DNA from: a virus
IMG/VR virus record: IMGVR_UViG_3300036770_003316
Coordinates: 1-45,032 of that record
DNA length: 45,032 bases
Strand: one strand, 5' to 3'
Part shown: positions 16,686 through 27,340 of the stretch, one piece after another
Position numbering within the stretch: position 1 is the stretch's first letter
How the letters are laid out: each line of letters begins with the position of its first letter
Notes under the pieces: model-generated
What the model saw: only the letters and a program-made list of their open reading frames with translations
The model's database searches: none
What the model was told of the DNA's origin: nothing
Position numbers and translations under genes: made by a program

Positions 16686-19600
16686 TATGCTAAGTTTCCT
16701 ATTTTAACTCGTAATACATTTGATTCATATATTTCTATTTTATTATTTGTTAAGACTGTTCTACTACTACCAGTATTATTTCCAATTTGCAAACGATTGG
16801 CGTCAATAGTTCCTTGAACTATTACATCACCGCTTAAATATTGACTTATAACACTCCAAGATCCTCCCAATCGTCTATAGCTGGTGCTTCCCTGGCCACT
16901 AATATACACTACTGCTACATCGCCATCAATAGGACCTGTTGTACGACCTGTAGCAGCATTAACTTCAGCATCTGTAGGTGCAGATATTGATTGACCGGAT
17001 GCTCTTGCTATACTATAAGATCCAGAACCTGGAGTTCCTGGAGTTCCTGCACTTAAATAACCTATTGCTATAGGTGTATAGCTTGACCAAGTAATAGTAG
17101 TAGAATCTACTGCTGTTAATGTTTGGTTTGGATATGTTCCAGTCCAAGTAGCTGCATCAACTGTTAATGGGGCTGTTATTTCCCACAAATAATCGCCTGT
17201 GGTTTCTGCTATTGCAGTGCTAGCCGCGGCACTGCTGGTATACCAATAACCTTTGCTGCCAGCACTACCAACATTACCAACAATAGTTAAGCTACCTGCA
17301 GTATTTCCATCTACGGTATTCCAATAATATACAGAGCTAGTGGGTTTTGTAGGAGCACTAGCACTACTAGTCCAAGTATATATACTAGGTGCAGCACTTT
17401 TTTTGCCGTGTTGGCCTACCTGTCCTGCGGCACCATCGTTAGCTACTGCTATTGTAATAGTTTTTTCTGCACTGTTAGTACCATCACTAACAACTACTTT
17501 AACTTTTATAACTGAAGGAGTACCATTTGGTGTCATAATTACAGTAGCTGCATTTGCACTAAACGTAGCTGTACTATCAGGGCTTGTCCAAGTATAACTA
17601 GTTGGAGTAATATTTTGTGGTAGTGCAGTTAATGACAGCGTAGTTGGGCTGTAGCTACTAGTATTAGTATTATATCTTAATCCTGCTGCACCACTAATAT
17701 CTACGCCTCTGGCTGGTGTACCTGGCAACCCTGGTGTACCATTATTAGATATTGCTATTGTAATAGTTTTTTCAGCACTATTAGTTCCATCAGTAACCAC
17801 AACTTTTACTGTTATCGAAGACGGAGTGCCGTTAGGTGTCATAACAATAGTAGCACCGCTCTGTCCGCTAAACGTAGCTGTACTATCAGGGCTTGTCCAA
17901 GTATAACTAGTTGGAGTAATATTTTGTGGTAGCGCTGTTAAAGTTACGCTTGCAGGACTATAGGTATTAGTAGTAGTATTATAATTAATGCTAGCCGCAC
18001 CACTTATATCGACCCCTCTAGCTGGATTGCCAGTGTCTCCTTTTTGTGCGACTTTTACAGGATTTGACCATGATCCAAGAGTTATTTGTGTACCTGGTGT
18101 AGAGCTGCTAGCTACAGCTGTGGTCATAAATACTGCGCCTGGGACGGCAGGTATAGCTGGCATTGTTAAAGACCAACCAGCAGTACCTCCACTCTGAGTA
18201 CCTAATACTGCCCCTGTAATAGTATACAGAACACTTGTTGGCTTAGTAGGAGTGCTACCATCTGCCGTGGCTAAGTATAACTCTACTCTTTCTTGAGCAC
18301 TACCATCACTACCCTGTACTGCGTCAATAAATGGAGTACTCCATGTACCACCAGCATTTGTTGTCGTGCCTGGATTTACTACAAATGTATATTCCGTGGC
18401 ATAGGTAGGAATAGTTGATACAGCTGGTTGAGTTATACTCCAATCAACAGGTGCAGTTAGTACTCCTGTACTAGCATTAAAATTTCCACCAGTAGGAGCA
18501 CCTGGTGCGATGGCAACTTGTCGCCAAACTCTTGCTGTATAAACTACTTTTCCATCTGTACCGTTTTGTGAAACTTTTACTGGAGCTGACCAAGTTAATG
18601 TATTGGTATTGTTTCCAGTTTTTCCACCTACAGCTACAGCTCTACTTTCCCAAATAGGATCGGTGCCACTAGGTATAGCAGCCGTCCACTCAATTGTATT
18701 TGGGATAGTACCTGTGGTTGGATTTGTTGTTAAAGATTTGGTAGTAAAACTATAAACTCCGCCAGTGGGATTAGTATTTTGTGGAGTAGAACTACGGTAA
18801 AATACACTAATTTCTGCAATACTTTCACCGTCGGAACCAGTAGCCCCTTCTACGCGTACAGGATTATCCCAAGTCCAGGTAGTACCATTAATACTAAATC
18901 CAGTACTAGAATATAGCGGATTTGTACCGGTTGCATCCGCTACTGTCGTACTCCAGCCAGAATTAACTCCTGTTCCTGTAGGTGGATTATCTGTAGAAGT
19001 AGGCTTATCACTAGGGCCTAGTACTGTGGCGCTTCGCTTAAAAATAATATCTACACTGGTGCCACTGGGACCTTCTTGTGCTGTTTTTACTGGAGTTGAC
19101 CAAGTTAATATATTGTCAACTGTAGTTGGTGCTGTAACCGCCGCCGTAGTTCTGATTTCCCAAATAGGCGTAGTACCGACAGGTATATAACTATACCACG
19201 TGACATTTCCTCCAGTAGGTACAGTTAAAGTTTTATTACTAAAATCATAACTACCACCAGTTATACTAGTAGAACTTAAGTCATTAGCAGTTCTAGTAAA
19301 TGCGCTAATTTCTGCGACGCTTTCACCATTGCTACCAGTAGTACCCTCTACCTGAACAGCAGTATCCCAGACCCAAGTGGTTCCTCCGTCACTACTATAG
19401 CCAGTACTGGACCATAGTATTCCTGTACCAGGAGCAGTAGATACAGTTGTAGACCAGTTAATGTTAGGTGGATTATTAGTACCAGTTAATGCTGGAGGAG
19501 ATGATCCTCTGGCGAATACAATATCTACACTAGTTCCACTATCGCCTTTAGTCCCTTTAAATACTACTGGTACTTCTTCTCTGTCTAATTGTGTATAATT

Positions 19601-21784
19601 GTCAACACTATTTTTATATAATAGCTTTAAATTAACACTACTTTTATCTAAACTATTAGCTAATACAACGCTAACATATCCTAAAGCTGGTAGTAGTTGG
19701 GCGCTTGCATCAGTATTTGGCGGCTCTTGGTCTGGACTATTCCACTGTATATAATATAAACTTTGATCAGTTAACAGTGCAGCAGTATTATTACCAACAG
19801 TTTTGTAGACACTAAATATTAAATTTCCTGGTGTATGTATTCCATCTGTACCAACATCTGAACTTTGTTTGCTAATAGCTTTTGCATTGGGCTTTATTTG
19901 ATAAATAACGGCATCTTTGCCAATTATTCCAGCTTTATTTCTACTCAAACTAAAACGCTCGGTAAATAATTGGCTATCACTGGTTTGACGAGCAGTAATA
20001 TCTACATATCCACTATCGCTACTCAATTCAACAATATCAACAATTGCTGTACCACTAGTAGCAGTAAGTGCTCCATTTGTAGTGCCTGTACCGGTTCTAT
20101 CACTAGTGTCACCAGTTCCACGATATTTTATATTTTGTAGGCCACTAACATAAAATGTAAATCCACTAGTTTGTAGTACTCCATTTTTATAAACTTCTAT
20201 TGTAGTGCTGGCGCCTGTATAAACTGCCCCAGTACCATCTGCTGCTGTAGGCACAGCATGGAAATCATTAGTTAATTGTGCATCAATATTTGTACCATCT
20301 GCACCATCCTGTACGCGATTAACTGTTAATACTTTAGAAAGTGTAGTACCAGCAACTGTAGCTGTAATAGTGGCATAAGCTTGATTAGCAACTATTTCTG
20401 TAGCTTTTATATATCCAGCAGGTTTACCATTGACAGGATTATTTGCAGCTATGTTAATTGTTAATGTACTATTAAAACCACTTTGACTATTTACCGCAAA
20501 AGCTACTACCGGTGCTGAAAGTTGTGTAGTACCTTCTACTACAACCGCTTCACTCTCTATTGGTAACCCGCTAATAACCAAACCAGTTTTATCTAGCGTA
20601 ACTGTTTGATTTTCATTAATTAAACCCATAGCCAATGAGTCACTACCTTCTTTAAGATAGTAAATACTCATCAAGTCACTTACATTAATTGTACTACCTA
20701 CTATACCACTTTCCGCAACTACCTTAAATAATTTAAATTGTGGAGTAGCACCGGTAAAAAAGCTGTTACTTATAGTTAATTCATCTTTACCGGCATTTAG
20801 TGTAGTACCTGTAAAAGTACCATTTGTATAACCACTTCCTGTTCCTTCTATTGGAGTATTTGTACCATTGGGATCTAGCGTCCAAGTGTATGTAGGATTA
20901 GTAATATTACTAGCTGTTGCAGTAATTTTTAGATTGGCGGGACTCTTACTACTGCCACTACTATCTTCTGTTAGTACAAATACTTGTCCAGTAGCAGTTA
21001 ACACTACTAGAGGTGCTGTTTGACCTGGCCTACGCTTGCTAACATTTAATACTTGTTCAATTGTTATAGTATTAGCATTATTTAATGGATCTGTATATGT
21101 TGCTTGTAGTGTTATCGTACCTGTTAAATCAGTAAGTGCACTAACAGTATAAACATTTTTTGAAGATTCTTCAGTGCTAAAACTTGCTTCTACTCCTCCT
21201 GTAGCTACTGGTTCTGGAGGAAGTCCGCTGGTTTTAATACTATAACTTACGTCACTACTTGTACTAATATCTTGGCTATATCTGTATACTTTGAATTCGC
21301 CAATAGCATCTGTAAATACTCCGTTACTACCATTTTCATCTGTTGGTATCTCTATAGGATCTCTTGTTAGAAACCCTTGTAATGGTAGAGCAACGTCTAG
21401 CGTTATTCCTGTTTGCTCGCTGGAAACTCCTCCAACTATAGGTAAATATGTGTATTGATTTGGCTGTATTTTACTTATAAAAGCATACTTAATATAATAT
21501 ACAGTATTATCTGCTAAAGGGTCAGTGCTAGTCTGGCTTAATTTATCAATAGCTAAATAACCCTGAAAAGGTCCGTTATAATACAGCTCGTCAACCGTTG
21601 GGGTACTACTACCCCAACTTTCATCACTTATCCATACTTTTAAACCCTGCAAATCAGTACGAATATCATTTTGTACGGCTTGAGTAGTTCCGCCACTATC
21701 AACATCATCTACATTATAAGCATTAGTTGGCTGGTCAAAATATAAATTTAATGATTTATATCCAGGTGTAATTCTTAATGCCAT
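16685..21784 (-). CDS. Large mosaic tail-tip fibre with Ig-like, collagen-like and J-type C-terminal parts
   Basis: A 1699-residue protein directly downstream of the tip hub. Residues 1-250 are a unique N-terminus (MALRITPGYKSLNLYFDQPT). Next come Ig-like units with PLVVLTATGQVFVLTEDSSG and AxTxxxTLSKVLTVNRVQDG, each ending in a short collagen-like or DG-rich hinge (QDGADGTN, KGDTGNPARG, GTPGLPGTPA). Two tandem domains starting ARGVDISGAA are nearly identical and contain a 65-bp exact DNA repeat. The C-terminus (VIVQGTIDANRLQIGNNTG, then KIEIYESNVLRVKIGNLA) resembles the end of the lambda J-type central fibre (GTI.A..L.I). A ribosome site (TAGGAA) precedes the ATG. Together with the KIJ fusion it probably forms the central tip fibre that contacts the host. 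Confidence 0.75.
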   Translation of the reverse strand: MALRITPGYKSLNLYFDQPTNAYNVDDVDSGGTTQAVQNDIRTDLQGLKVWISDESWGSSTPTVDELYYNGPFQGYLAIDKLSQTSTDPLADNTVYYIKYAFISKIQPNQYTYLPIVGGVSSEQTGITLDVALPLQGFLTRDPIEIPTDENGSNGVFTDAIGEFKVYRYSQDISTSSDVSYSIKTSGLPPEPVATGGVEASFSTEESSKNVYTVSALTDLTGTITLQATYTDPLNNANTITIEQVLNVSKRRPGQTAPLVVLTATGQVFVLTEDSSGSSKSPANLKITATASNITNPTYTWTLDPNGTNTPIEGTGSGYTNGTFTGTTLNAGKDELTISNSFFTGATPQFKLFKVVAESGIVGSTINVSDLMSIYYLKEGSDSLAMGLINENQTVTLDKTGLVISGLPIESEAVVVEGTTQLSAPVVAFAVNSQSGFNSTLTINIAANNPVNGKPAGYIKATEIVANQAYATITATVAGTTLSKVLTVNRVQDGADGTNIDAQLTNDFHAVPTAADGTGAVYTGASTTIEVYKNGVLQTSGFTFYVSGLQNIKYRGTGDTSDRTGTGTTNGALTATSGTAIVDIVELSSDSGYVDITARQTSDSQLFTERFSLSRNKAGIIGKDAVIYQIKPNAKAISKQSSDVGTDGIHTPGNLIFSVYKTVGNNTAALLTDQSLYYIQWNSPDQEPPNTDASAQLLPALGYVSVVLANSLDKSSVNLKLLYKNSVDNYTQLDREEVPVVFKGTKGDSGTSVDIVFARGSSPPALTGTNNPPNINWSTTVSTAPGTGILWSSTGYSSDGGTTWVWDTAVQVEGTTGSNGESVAEISAFTRTANDLSSTSITGGSYDFSNKTLTVPTGGNVTWYSYIPVGTTPIWEIRTTAAVTAPTTVDNILTWSTPVKTAQEGPSGTSVDIIFKRSATVLGPSDKPTSTDNPPTGTGVNSGWSTTVADATGTNPLYSSTGFSINGTTWTWDNPVRVEGATGSDGESIAEISVFYRSSTPQNTNPTGGVYSFTTKSLTTNPTTGTIPNTIEWTAAIPSGTDPIWESRAVAVGGKTGNNTNTLTWSAPVKVSQNGTDGKVVYTARVWRQVAIAPGAPTGGNFNASTGVLTAPVDWSITQPAVSTIPTYATEYTFVVNPGTTTNAGGTWSTPFIDAVQGSDGSAQERVELYLATADGSTPTKPTSVLYTITGAVLGTQSGGTAGWSLTMPAIPAVPGAVFMTTAVASSSTPGTQITLGSWSNPVKVAQKGDTGNPARGVDISGAASINYNTTTNTYSPASVTLTALPQNITPTSYTWTSPDSTATFSGQSGATIVMTPNGTPSSITVKVVVTDGTNSAEKTITIAISNNGTPGLPGTPARGVDISGAAGLRYNTNTSSYSPTTLSLTALPQNITPTSYTWTSPDSTATFSANAATVIMTPNGTPSVIKVKVVVSDGTNSAEKTITIAVANDGAAGQVGQHGKKSAAPSIYTWTSSASAPTKPTSSVYYWNTVDGNTAGSLTIVGNVGSAGSKGYWYTSSAAASTAIAETTGDYLWEITAPLTVDAATWTGTYPNQTLTAVDSTTITWSSYTPIAIGYLSAGTPGTPGSGSYSIARASGQSISAPTDAEVNAATGRTTGPIDGDVAVVYISGQGSTSYRRLGGSWSVISQYLSGDVIVQGTIDANRLQIGNNTGSSRTVLTNNKIEIYESNVLRVKIGNLA
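17559..17932. repeat. 65-bp exact direct repeat within the fibre gene
   Basis: The 65 bases at 17559-17623 recur unchanged at 17868-17932, with a start-to-start spacing of 309 bp (103 codons, so in frame). Each copy encodes the end of an Ig-like module (reading LPQNITPTSYTWTSPDSTAT). The flanking codons differ, so the exact block points to recent duplication or gene conversion. Confidence 0.9.
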
Positions 21785-21793
21785 ATTAAATTC

Positions 21794-24700
21794 CTACTGA
21801 ATTGTTTTTATTAAAATAGACCCTACTGCACTAGTACTACTATAATTATTTGTACGATCTACGGCCCTGCACGCTATTCTGTAATTTATACCCGATGCAG
21901 AAATAAGTATATTAGTAGGACTTGGCTTAAAATCTAATAAATTAAATACTGCTTGAGTTTTGCTACGAGCAGTTAATATATTAATAGTATCTATAATATT
22001 CCAAAAATCACCACTACCACTATTTTTATATATTCTAAATTCATAGGTTTCAAAATCGCTAGGTTCTGTATTAGTGCCTGTTAACACTGGCTTTACATAT
22101 ACAAACGTATCTTGAAATGTTATACTTAAATCATTTGGCACAAAACTATTGCTTGTTTTACCTGTTACTTGTATAAGTTGCTCTGTAGTCCATGGACCAA
22201 ATATACTCATAGTATTATTAGTATATCTAGCTCTTATCTTATACAGTCCATTAGTTTTTAATCCAGTAATAGTAATACTACTGCTATCTTTTTCCACATA
22301 GTAGGCATTTGTAACTAAATTAAGGTCAAACAGTGCGGTAGACTCTATTAAATCTATTTGAATCCTACTAGCATTATTTACTTTACTTGGCGGACTTGCA
22401 AAACTAATTATTAAAGTATTTGTATAGTTACCAGTTGAAATTTGCTCACTAATAATATTACTAGTATTAACGCTAATAATATCTGGTGTTTCAGATATTG
22501 TATTTTTTACTATATCAATATTATTAAATGTAATATTACTGTTAAATGTAGTACTTAAACTATCAATATTTGTTGTGTATATATCTTCTGCATAATCACA
22601 TAGTGTCATTCTAGCACTAGTGTTATCCATAGGTTCTATGGTTAGTACTACTAGATCTTGGCTTACTTTATTAGTTTCGCCTAACATTACCAAGTTATCT
22701 ACTTCAACTCCTATTAAAGAACCTGTACAACGAACCGTATCATAGTAATTACTAGCGGTGGCTACTACTCCGCCACTAAGTGGCTGAATGGTTACAGTTG
22801 TACTAGGTACCTGTGTAATACCAGTACTACTAGGATTTTTCCTAATTAACATTTGATAAGTCTTTGTGCTATCAAACAATATAGCTTCGGTTAACACAAT
22901 ATCAGTGCCACTTATAGATTTAACTCTAGCACTGCCTGTTCCCCACATTGGCAGGTCATGTGTAACTTTTACTTTATCGCCACGGCTACATACTAAGTAC
23001 TCAAAGTCTGCATTTAAAGTATAAATTTCTGGCCGTTTATGTAGCTGTGCAAAGTGCCACTTAGCAAAAAACTGCACTTGGCTAAGATTAGTTACTCCTG
23101 GAAACTGTATTGTTTCAAACTGTTCTGCACGCTTTATACTACCACTAGCTGTTTCAGCATAACCCCAATCATAGACTATGGTTTCATCAACTTGATAGGC
23201 TTTTGCTTCATTTGGAAAACTAATTCTAAAAGCATGCGGTATACGTACGAGTGCTTTAGTACTCTCAAAGCCCCAGCTATTATGTGGAGTAAAGTGTTGT
23301 ACTGTATAAGGTCTAGCCTCATCTACAACTACACTCCACTGTCCGTTAACAAATGTAGGACTTGCCATACCAGCAGCACAAATATCTTTGAGTAGTTCCA
23401 TTAAGTTTTGTGTACTGTTAATAACATTGTTATAGTATAATTTTGGCTTACCAGTTACTGGAGTAATGGGTAGATTTGTTACTGGATTTAAATTATTGCA
23501 AAACGAGTGCCACTTTTGCAAGGCAGTTAAATTAATATCACTATCAGCTACTGGAAACGCATTTGCTGTATGCTGTAAAACATACCTAAATAGACTAGCT
23601 GGATTATTAGTTGTTCTCTCTACCCATGCTGTACCATCCCAATCTTTGGCAATAGTAGTTACCAAAGCATTTACACCTTCAATAGTACCATTTACTTTAC
23701 TAGTACTCTGTACAACCACAGCAGTTCTAGCTAAGTTTCTATGATCTATTTGTGGTGTGGCACCATTTGTCCAAGTACGTTCTGGTAATGGTAACATTGG
23801 TTTTGTATTATGATCATATGCTGTAGCAGTATATAAATATGCTCGCCAAACATTGGTCCACTCACCGTCTTCTGGTACACTAGTAGTTAACCGCTTTACA
23901 CCAACTGTATAGGTTGCGCGCTCTAGTGGTCCGTCTATAGGATATATAAAATTAAATCCGTCTTTTTTATTCTCATCAATAGTAATTGTTCTAATAATAC
24001 TATTAGGATTTACGTTATTGATACCGTCCCAGATAAAGCTTATTCGTAAGGCTACACCACAATTAGAATCTGTTACACTAGCGTTACCTGTTTCGCGATT
24101 TGTACACTCTAGTGTAATGGTTTTAGTACCAGCTGTTATATATCGCTCCTGTCTTACACTATTTGTAGGCGTGGAAAATTCATTAACATTTGTGTCCCAA
24201 GTTGCTTGTGCACTTACACTATCTACACCAGTAATACCAAGAGCCGCCCAGTTATCACCAGCTAAATCTATTGTATAATATCCTGTGTATGGGAAGTTAA
24301 CTGAAGCTGTTAAAGTAACATTTTTAGTTGTAAGTGGAACTGTGCCGTTAGAGCTTGCCCATACGGCATTTTGCTTTAAGAATGTATTTTTCCAAGCTGT
24401 ACTAGTTACATTTACTACTCCAGTAGTAAATGTGCTGTCTGCAGTTAAACCACTTGTACCAGTTAAAAATATTAATCGTTCTGTTTCTGTAGTACTTATA
24501 CCGGAACTTACTGATCCGCTAGTTATTGTTATGGTATTGCCACTATAAGTATTAACAGTTAATCCTGTAAATGTATATCCATAAGCTGCGCGTAAATCTT
24601 GATATGCAGTTATTCCACTACTAGACTGGGTATAACTAGCTAATTTTAAATAATTATTAGGTACTGATGGTTCCCATAAATAGGCATCTTCTCCAGTTGG

Positions 24701-26395
24701 TAATGTTGTTTTGATTAGTAGACTAGTATAACTAGTATAGTATAAATCTTCTGATATTGTGCTAGTTGGATTACCACCATTTACATCACTTATACTTCCA
24801 CTAAAACTATATGCTGTACCATTTGGTGCTAATGCAACAACGGTTTTTCTATAGTAGCCTGTAGGAATAGTTCCTAGATTAATAGTTGCGTTGCTGGCTA
24901 GGCTAAATATTTTTATTAGGTTGGCAGTATTTGGGTCAGTACTCGTACTTAGACTGACTGCATTTCCTAATACATTCTCTTTGCCAATAGCTATGGCTAG
25001 CTTAACACTAGTAGTTGCGGTATCCCCACTTTTAGTGTTAATTTTTCTTAGTCCATCTGGAAAATTAAAAGCTATTTTTATTTCATCTGCTGGCTGATTA
25101 AATGTAAACCAAGTCCATTGTGGGCTTCCAGTAGTATTAGTTAACTCAACCGGACTACTAGGTTTTTGCTGTATATCTGTTGGATAGTAACTATTAAATA
25201 TATTCTTTTCACTAGAGCTCTCTGTAGCATTACCTTCTAGCGTATAGTACACTTCCGTTGAACTGCCCTGTGCAATTAACTTACTAATAGGGGTACTACC
25301 TACACTAAGCGTACTACGATCTACGTATAGTGGGCCAAACCCCCAGATAACAATTAAACGTAATAAGCTAGTAGTTTCTAGTGTTTCTAGAAATGGCGCT
25401 GCTCCTAATAATCCTGTTACACGTTGACGACCTAGTACAACTGGTATCGAACCAAAAGGATTAGCTTGGTTTTGTGTACCACTAAACATATTAGTAGGTA
25501 TGGCCTGTCCAGGATCTTTTGGTAGTCTAATTGGAAACGCTGCATTTACTAGTGCCATGCCTGCAAACTGTATTGCTAATGTAGCGCCTATTTTAAAAGC
25601 TGCTGGTACTGTAGCTGCTGTATATCCACTAGTATACATAGCCCCTTCGGCTGCAATAGCTGCTTCGCCGCCAATTGAGTTTGCTATATATGCTCCAACA
25701 TCTCCACCAAAGTAGTAAGCAGCAACTATAACTGCTATCATAGCAATAGTGCGTAACCCGCCCCTACCCTGTGCAACCACACGATAGTTTACAACAGTAT
25801 CTTTAGTAAAATAAGTATTGATCCAACGATCTTGTGGCAGTGGAACACCGTCTACCATAAGTATTAAACGTTTTTCTTGATCGGTACTTAACCCATACTT
25901 TACAGTTAAATAATCAGCAAACGCTTGTGCGTTTGCACCTTCTATAGCTGTTTCCACTACAGTGTTCCACTGTAGTGGATGTGGCATACCTACTGCTGGT
26001 AGTGTAAAATGTTCAGTATATCTGTAAAAGCCCTGCAGCCTATTAAACCAGCGAGGGTTATTAATATTTTCTACTACACTGTCTTTGCCGTCACGACTGT
26101 GTAAAAAGCTTCCATTGTCGATGTATACGCCTACATGACTAGGCTCGCCCATTATACTAAATAGGCATAAATCACCAGGCTGTGGATTCTCAACTTTAGT
26201 CCAGGTGTCTTTATAATAGTTAATGGCAGCTACAACCTTAGGGTCGTAGCTGCCACTGTATAATTCTGTATAACTAGGTAATTCAATGCCTAGTTCTTGC
26301 TTGTAAAATAGTCTAGCTAATCCCCAGCAATCTATACCGGTTTCATCTCTACCATTTTCTTTATATGGTAATCCTATATAACGGTCATAATTCAT
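21794..26395 (-). CDS. Tail-tip hub: fused NlpC/P60 peptidase, lambda I-like and lambda J-like protein
   Basis: A 1533-residue protein. Residues 1-130 are an NlpC/P60 cysteine peptidase: catalytic Cys23 in ETGIDCWGLA, His87 in EPSHVGVYI and His99 in FLHS, the arrangement of lambda gpK. Residues about 145-290 resemble lambda gpI: a ubiquitin-like MVDGVPLPQDRW segment, then hydrophobic helices (TIAMIAVIVAAYYFG) that could insert in membrane. From about residue 290 (IPTNMFSGTQNQANPFGSIP, then VVLGRQRVTG) the sequence follows J-type tip proteins to a C-terminal fibronectin-like region. In lambda these are three genes. Such a protein would cut peptidoglycan, form the tip and hold the central fibre. 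The start overlaps the upstream stop by TAATG. Confidence 0.82.
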   Translation of the reverse strand: MNYDRYIGLPYKENGRDETGIDCWGLARLFYKQELGIELPSYTELYSGSYDPKVVAAINYYKDTWTKVENPQPGDLCLFSIMGEPSHVGVYIDNGSFLHSRDGKDSVVENINNPRWFNRLQGFYRYTEHFTLPAVGMPHPLQWNTVVETAIEGANAQAFADYLTVKYGLSTDQEKRLILMVDGVPLPQDRWINTYFTKDTVVNYRVVAQGRGGLRTIAMIAVIVAAYYFGGDVGAYIANSIGGEAAIAAEGAMYTSGYTAATVPAAFKIGATLAIQFAGMALVNAAFPIRLPKDPGQAIPTNMFSGTQNQANPFGSIPVVLGRQRVTGLLGAAPFLETLETTSLLRLIVIWGFGPLYVDRSTLSVGSTPISKLIAQGSSTEVYYTLEGNATESSSEKNIFNSYYPTDIQQKPSSPVELTNTTGSPQWTWFTFNQPADEIKIAFNFPDGLRKINTKSGDTATTSVKLAIAIGKENVLGNAVSLSTSTDPNTANLIKIFSLASNATINLGTIPTGYYRKTVVALAPNGTAYSFSGSISDVNGGNPTSTISEDLYYTSYTSLLIKTTLPTGEDAYLWEPSVPNNYLKLASYTQSSSGITAYQDLRAAYGYTFTGLTVNTYSGNTITITSGSVSSGISTTETERLIFLTGTSGLTADSTFTTGVVNVTSTAWKNTFLKQNAVWASSNGTVPLTTKNVTLTASVNFPYTGYYTIDLAGDNWAALGITGVDSVSAQATWDTNVNEFSTPTNSVRQERYITAGTKTITLECTNRETGNASVTDSNCGVALRISFIWDGINNVNPNSIIRTITIDENKKDGFNFIYPIDGPLERATYTVGVKRLTTSVPEDGEWTNVWRAYLYTATAYDHNTKPMLPLPERTWTNGATPQIDHRNLARTAVVVQSTSKVNGTIEGVNALVTTIAKDWDGTAWVERTTNNPASLFRYVLQHTANAFPVADSDINLTALQKWHSFCNNLNPVTNLPITPVTGKPKLYYNNVINSTQNLMELLKDICAAGMASPTFVNGQWSVVVDEARPYTVQHFTPHNSWGFESTKALVRIPHAFRISFPNEAKAYQVDETIVYDWGYAETASGSIKRAEQFETIQFPGVTNLSQVQFFAKWHFAQLHKRPEIYTLNADFEYLVCSRGDKVKVTHDLPMWGTGSARVKSISGTDIVLTEAILFDSTKTYQMLIRKNPSSTGITQVPSTTVTIQPLSGGVVATASNYYDTVRCTGSLIGVEVDNLVMLGETNKVSQDLVVLTIEPMDNTSARMTLCDYAEDIYTTNIDSLSTTFNSNITFNNIDIVKNTISETPDIISVNTSNIISEQISTGNYTNTLIISFASPPSKVNNASRIQIDLIESTALFDLNLVTNAYYVEKDSSSITITGLKTNGLYKIRARYTNNTMSIFGPWTTEQLIQVTGKTSNSFVPNDLSITFQDTFVYVKPVLTGTNTEPSDFETYEFRIYKNSGSGDFWNIIDTINILTARSKTQAVFNLLDFKPSPTNILISASGINYRIACRAVDRTNNYSSTSAVGSILIKTIQ

Positions 26396-26979
26396 TAGAA
26401 TAACCCCGGAAAATAACTAGGTGTAAAATTAAAGCTAGGGAAAGGCTCGCGACTAAAGCTAATCATATCTAATTGCAAACTAATAGATTGTGCATTATAA
26501 GTGGCACTGGTAATATAAAAATTACTAAAGCTTGCTTCTATGTTAGTAGGAGAACTTGCTAAAACCATCTCTATTGTTACTTTTGTTGGCTGTGTTAAAT
26601 ATTTTCTAATTAGTGTTATTGCTTGCGGTGTAACGTAGTTTAGGGTAAGTGATAAACTACCTACTCCAGTTTCTTGTTCTGGTGGTAAGCCGATTTGCAG
26701 TGGTAAAAATATAAATTCTTGCAATTGACCGCCTACAGTTCTAGATACACCATAGATTACTTCGCTATCTGTGGTGTATCCCTCTTTAGTTTCTAATTCG
26801 TGTGTAGTCCAGCCAAGTGTAGAACCAGTTAATCTGCCTGTAAATGTATCGGCTAATCTAATAGGATGCAAACCATCAACTGGATCATCTATAGTAATAA
26901 GTGTTATTAATTGTTCTTCTGTTTCAGAAGAAAACATAGCCTTAATAGCGGCGGCAGATAAACTGTTTATTCTACTCAT
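26395..26979 (-). CDS. Minor tail protein, DUF1833-like
   Basis: A 194-residue protein (ETEEQLITLITIDDPVDGLH, then PIRLADTF early on, and FLPLQIGLPPEQETGVGSLS in the middle) that matches the pattern of DUF1833 phage proteins, which occupy the place of lambda gpL between the tape measure and the tip hub. It has no cysteine, unlike the iron-sulfur-binding gpL. It overlaps the previous gene by ATGA (26979-26976) and the hub gene by TAATG. Likely a tail-tip ring component. Confidence 0.7.
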   Translation of the reverse strand: MSRINSLSAAAIKAMFSSETEEQLITLITIDDPVDGLHPIRLADTFTGRLTGSTLGWTTHELETKEGYTTDSEVIYGVSRTVGGQLQEFIFLPLQIGLPPEQETGVGSLSLTLNYVTPQAITLIRKYLTQPTKVTIEMVLASSPTNIEASFSNFYITSATYNAQSISLQLDMISFSREPFPSFNFTPSYFPGLF

Positions 26980-27338
26980 GGTAATATTTCAAATTGTAAA
27001 TTAGTTTGCCAATATCCTGGTGCACGATACTGTAGTGCAAAAAATTGACCTTCTCCTTGTGGTATTAGTCTACATTCAACACTTGTACCTAATCTAGGAT
27101 GTGTAAAATTAAATCGTTTTACTCCTAGTAGTGTGGTATTAATAAATGTTTCTAATGTCTGTGTTTGAGCAGTGGTCATAATAAAACTTAAATTCATAGT
27201 CGTAGGTCTACGACTACGCAATCTTTGTTTGGCGGGACCACTGTCCATATTAGAACGAATTATATTAATACCTACATTTTCTGTAAAGTCTTTTTGTGGG
27301 CTTTGTGGCAGCGTACTTGGCCATGTAGGTATTGCCAT
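26976..27338 (-). CDS. Minor tail protein, lambda M-like
   Basis: A 120-residue protein beginning AIPTWPSTLPQSPQKDFTEN, with RLRSRRPTTMNLSFIMTTAQ in the middle. This WPSTLP opening and the basic RxRxR motif are typical of small minor tail proteins encoded just after the tape measure in siphoviruses (lambda gpM or DUF6441-like place). It starts 2 nt after the tape measure stop and ends with an ATGA overlap. Probably the distal tail or first tip ring. Confidence 0.7.
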   Translation of the reverse strand: MAIPTWPSTLPQSPQKDFTENVGINIIRSNMDSGPAKQRLRSRRPTTMNLSFIMTTAQTQTLETFINTTLLGVKRFNFTHPRLGTSVECRLIPQGEGQFFALQYRAPGYWQTNLQFEILP

Positions 27339-27340
27339 AA

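Noticed and set aside
21794-22185. Lysis cassette indicated by the NlpC/P60 domain and the small membrane protein
   Set aside because: The peptidase is part of the tail tip, at the other end of that gene, and no endolysin adjoins the membrane protein; a lysis cassette is not supported in this window.
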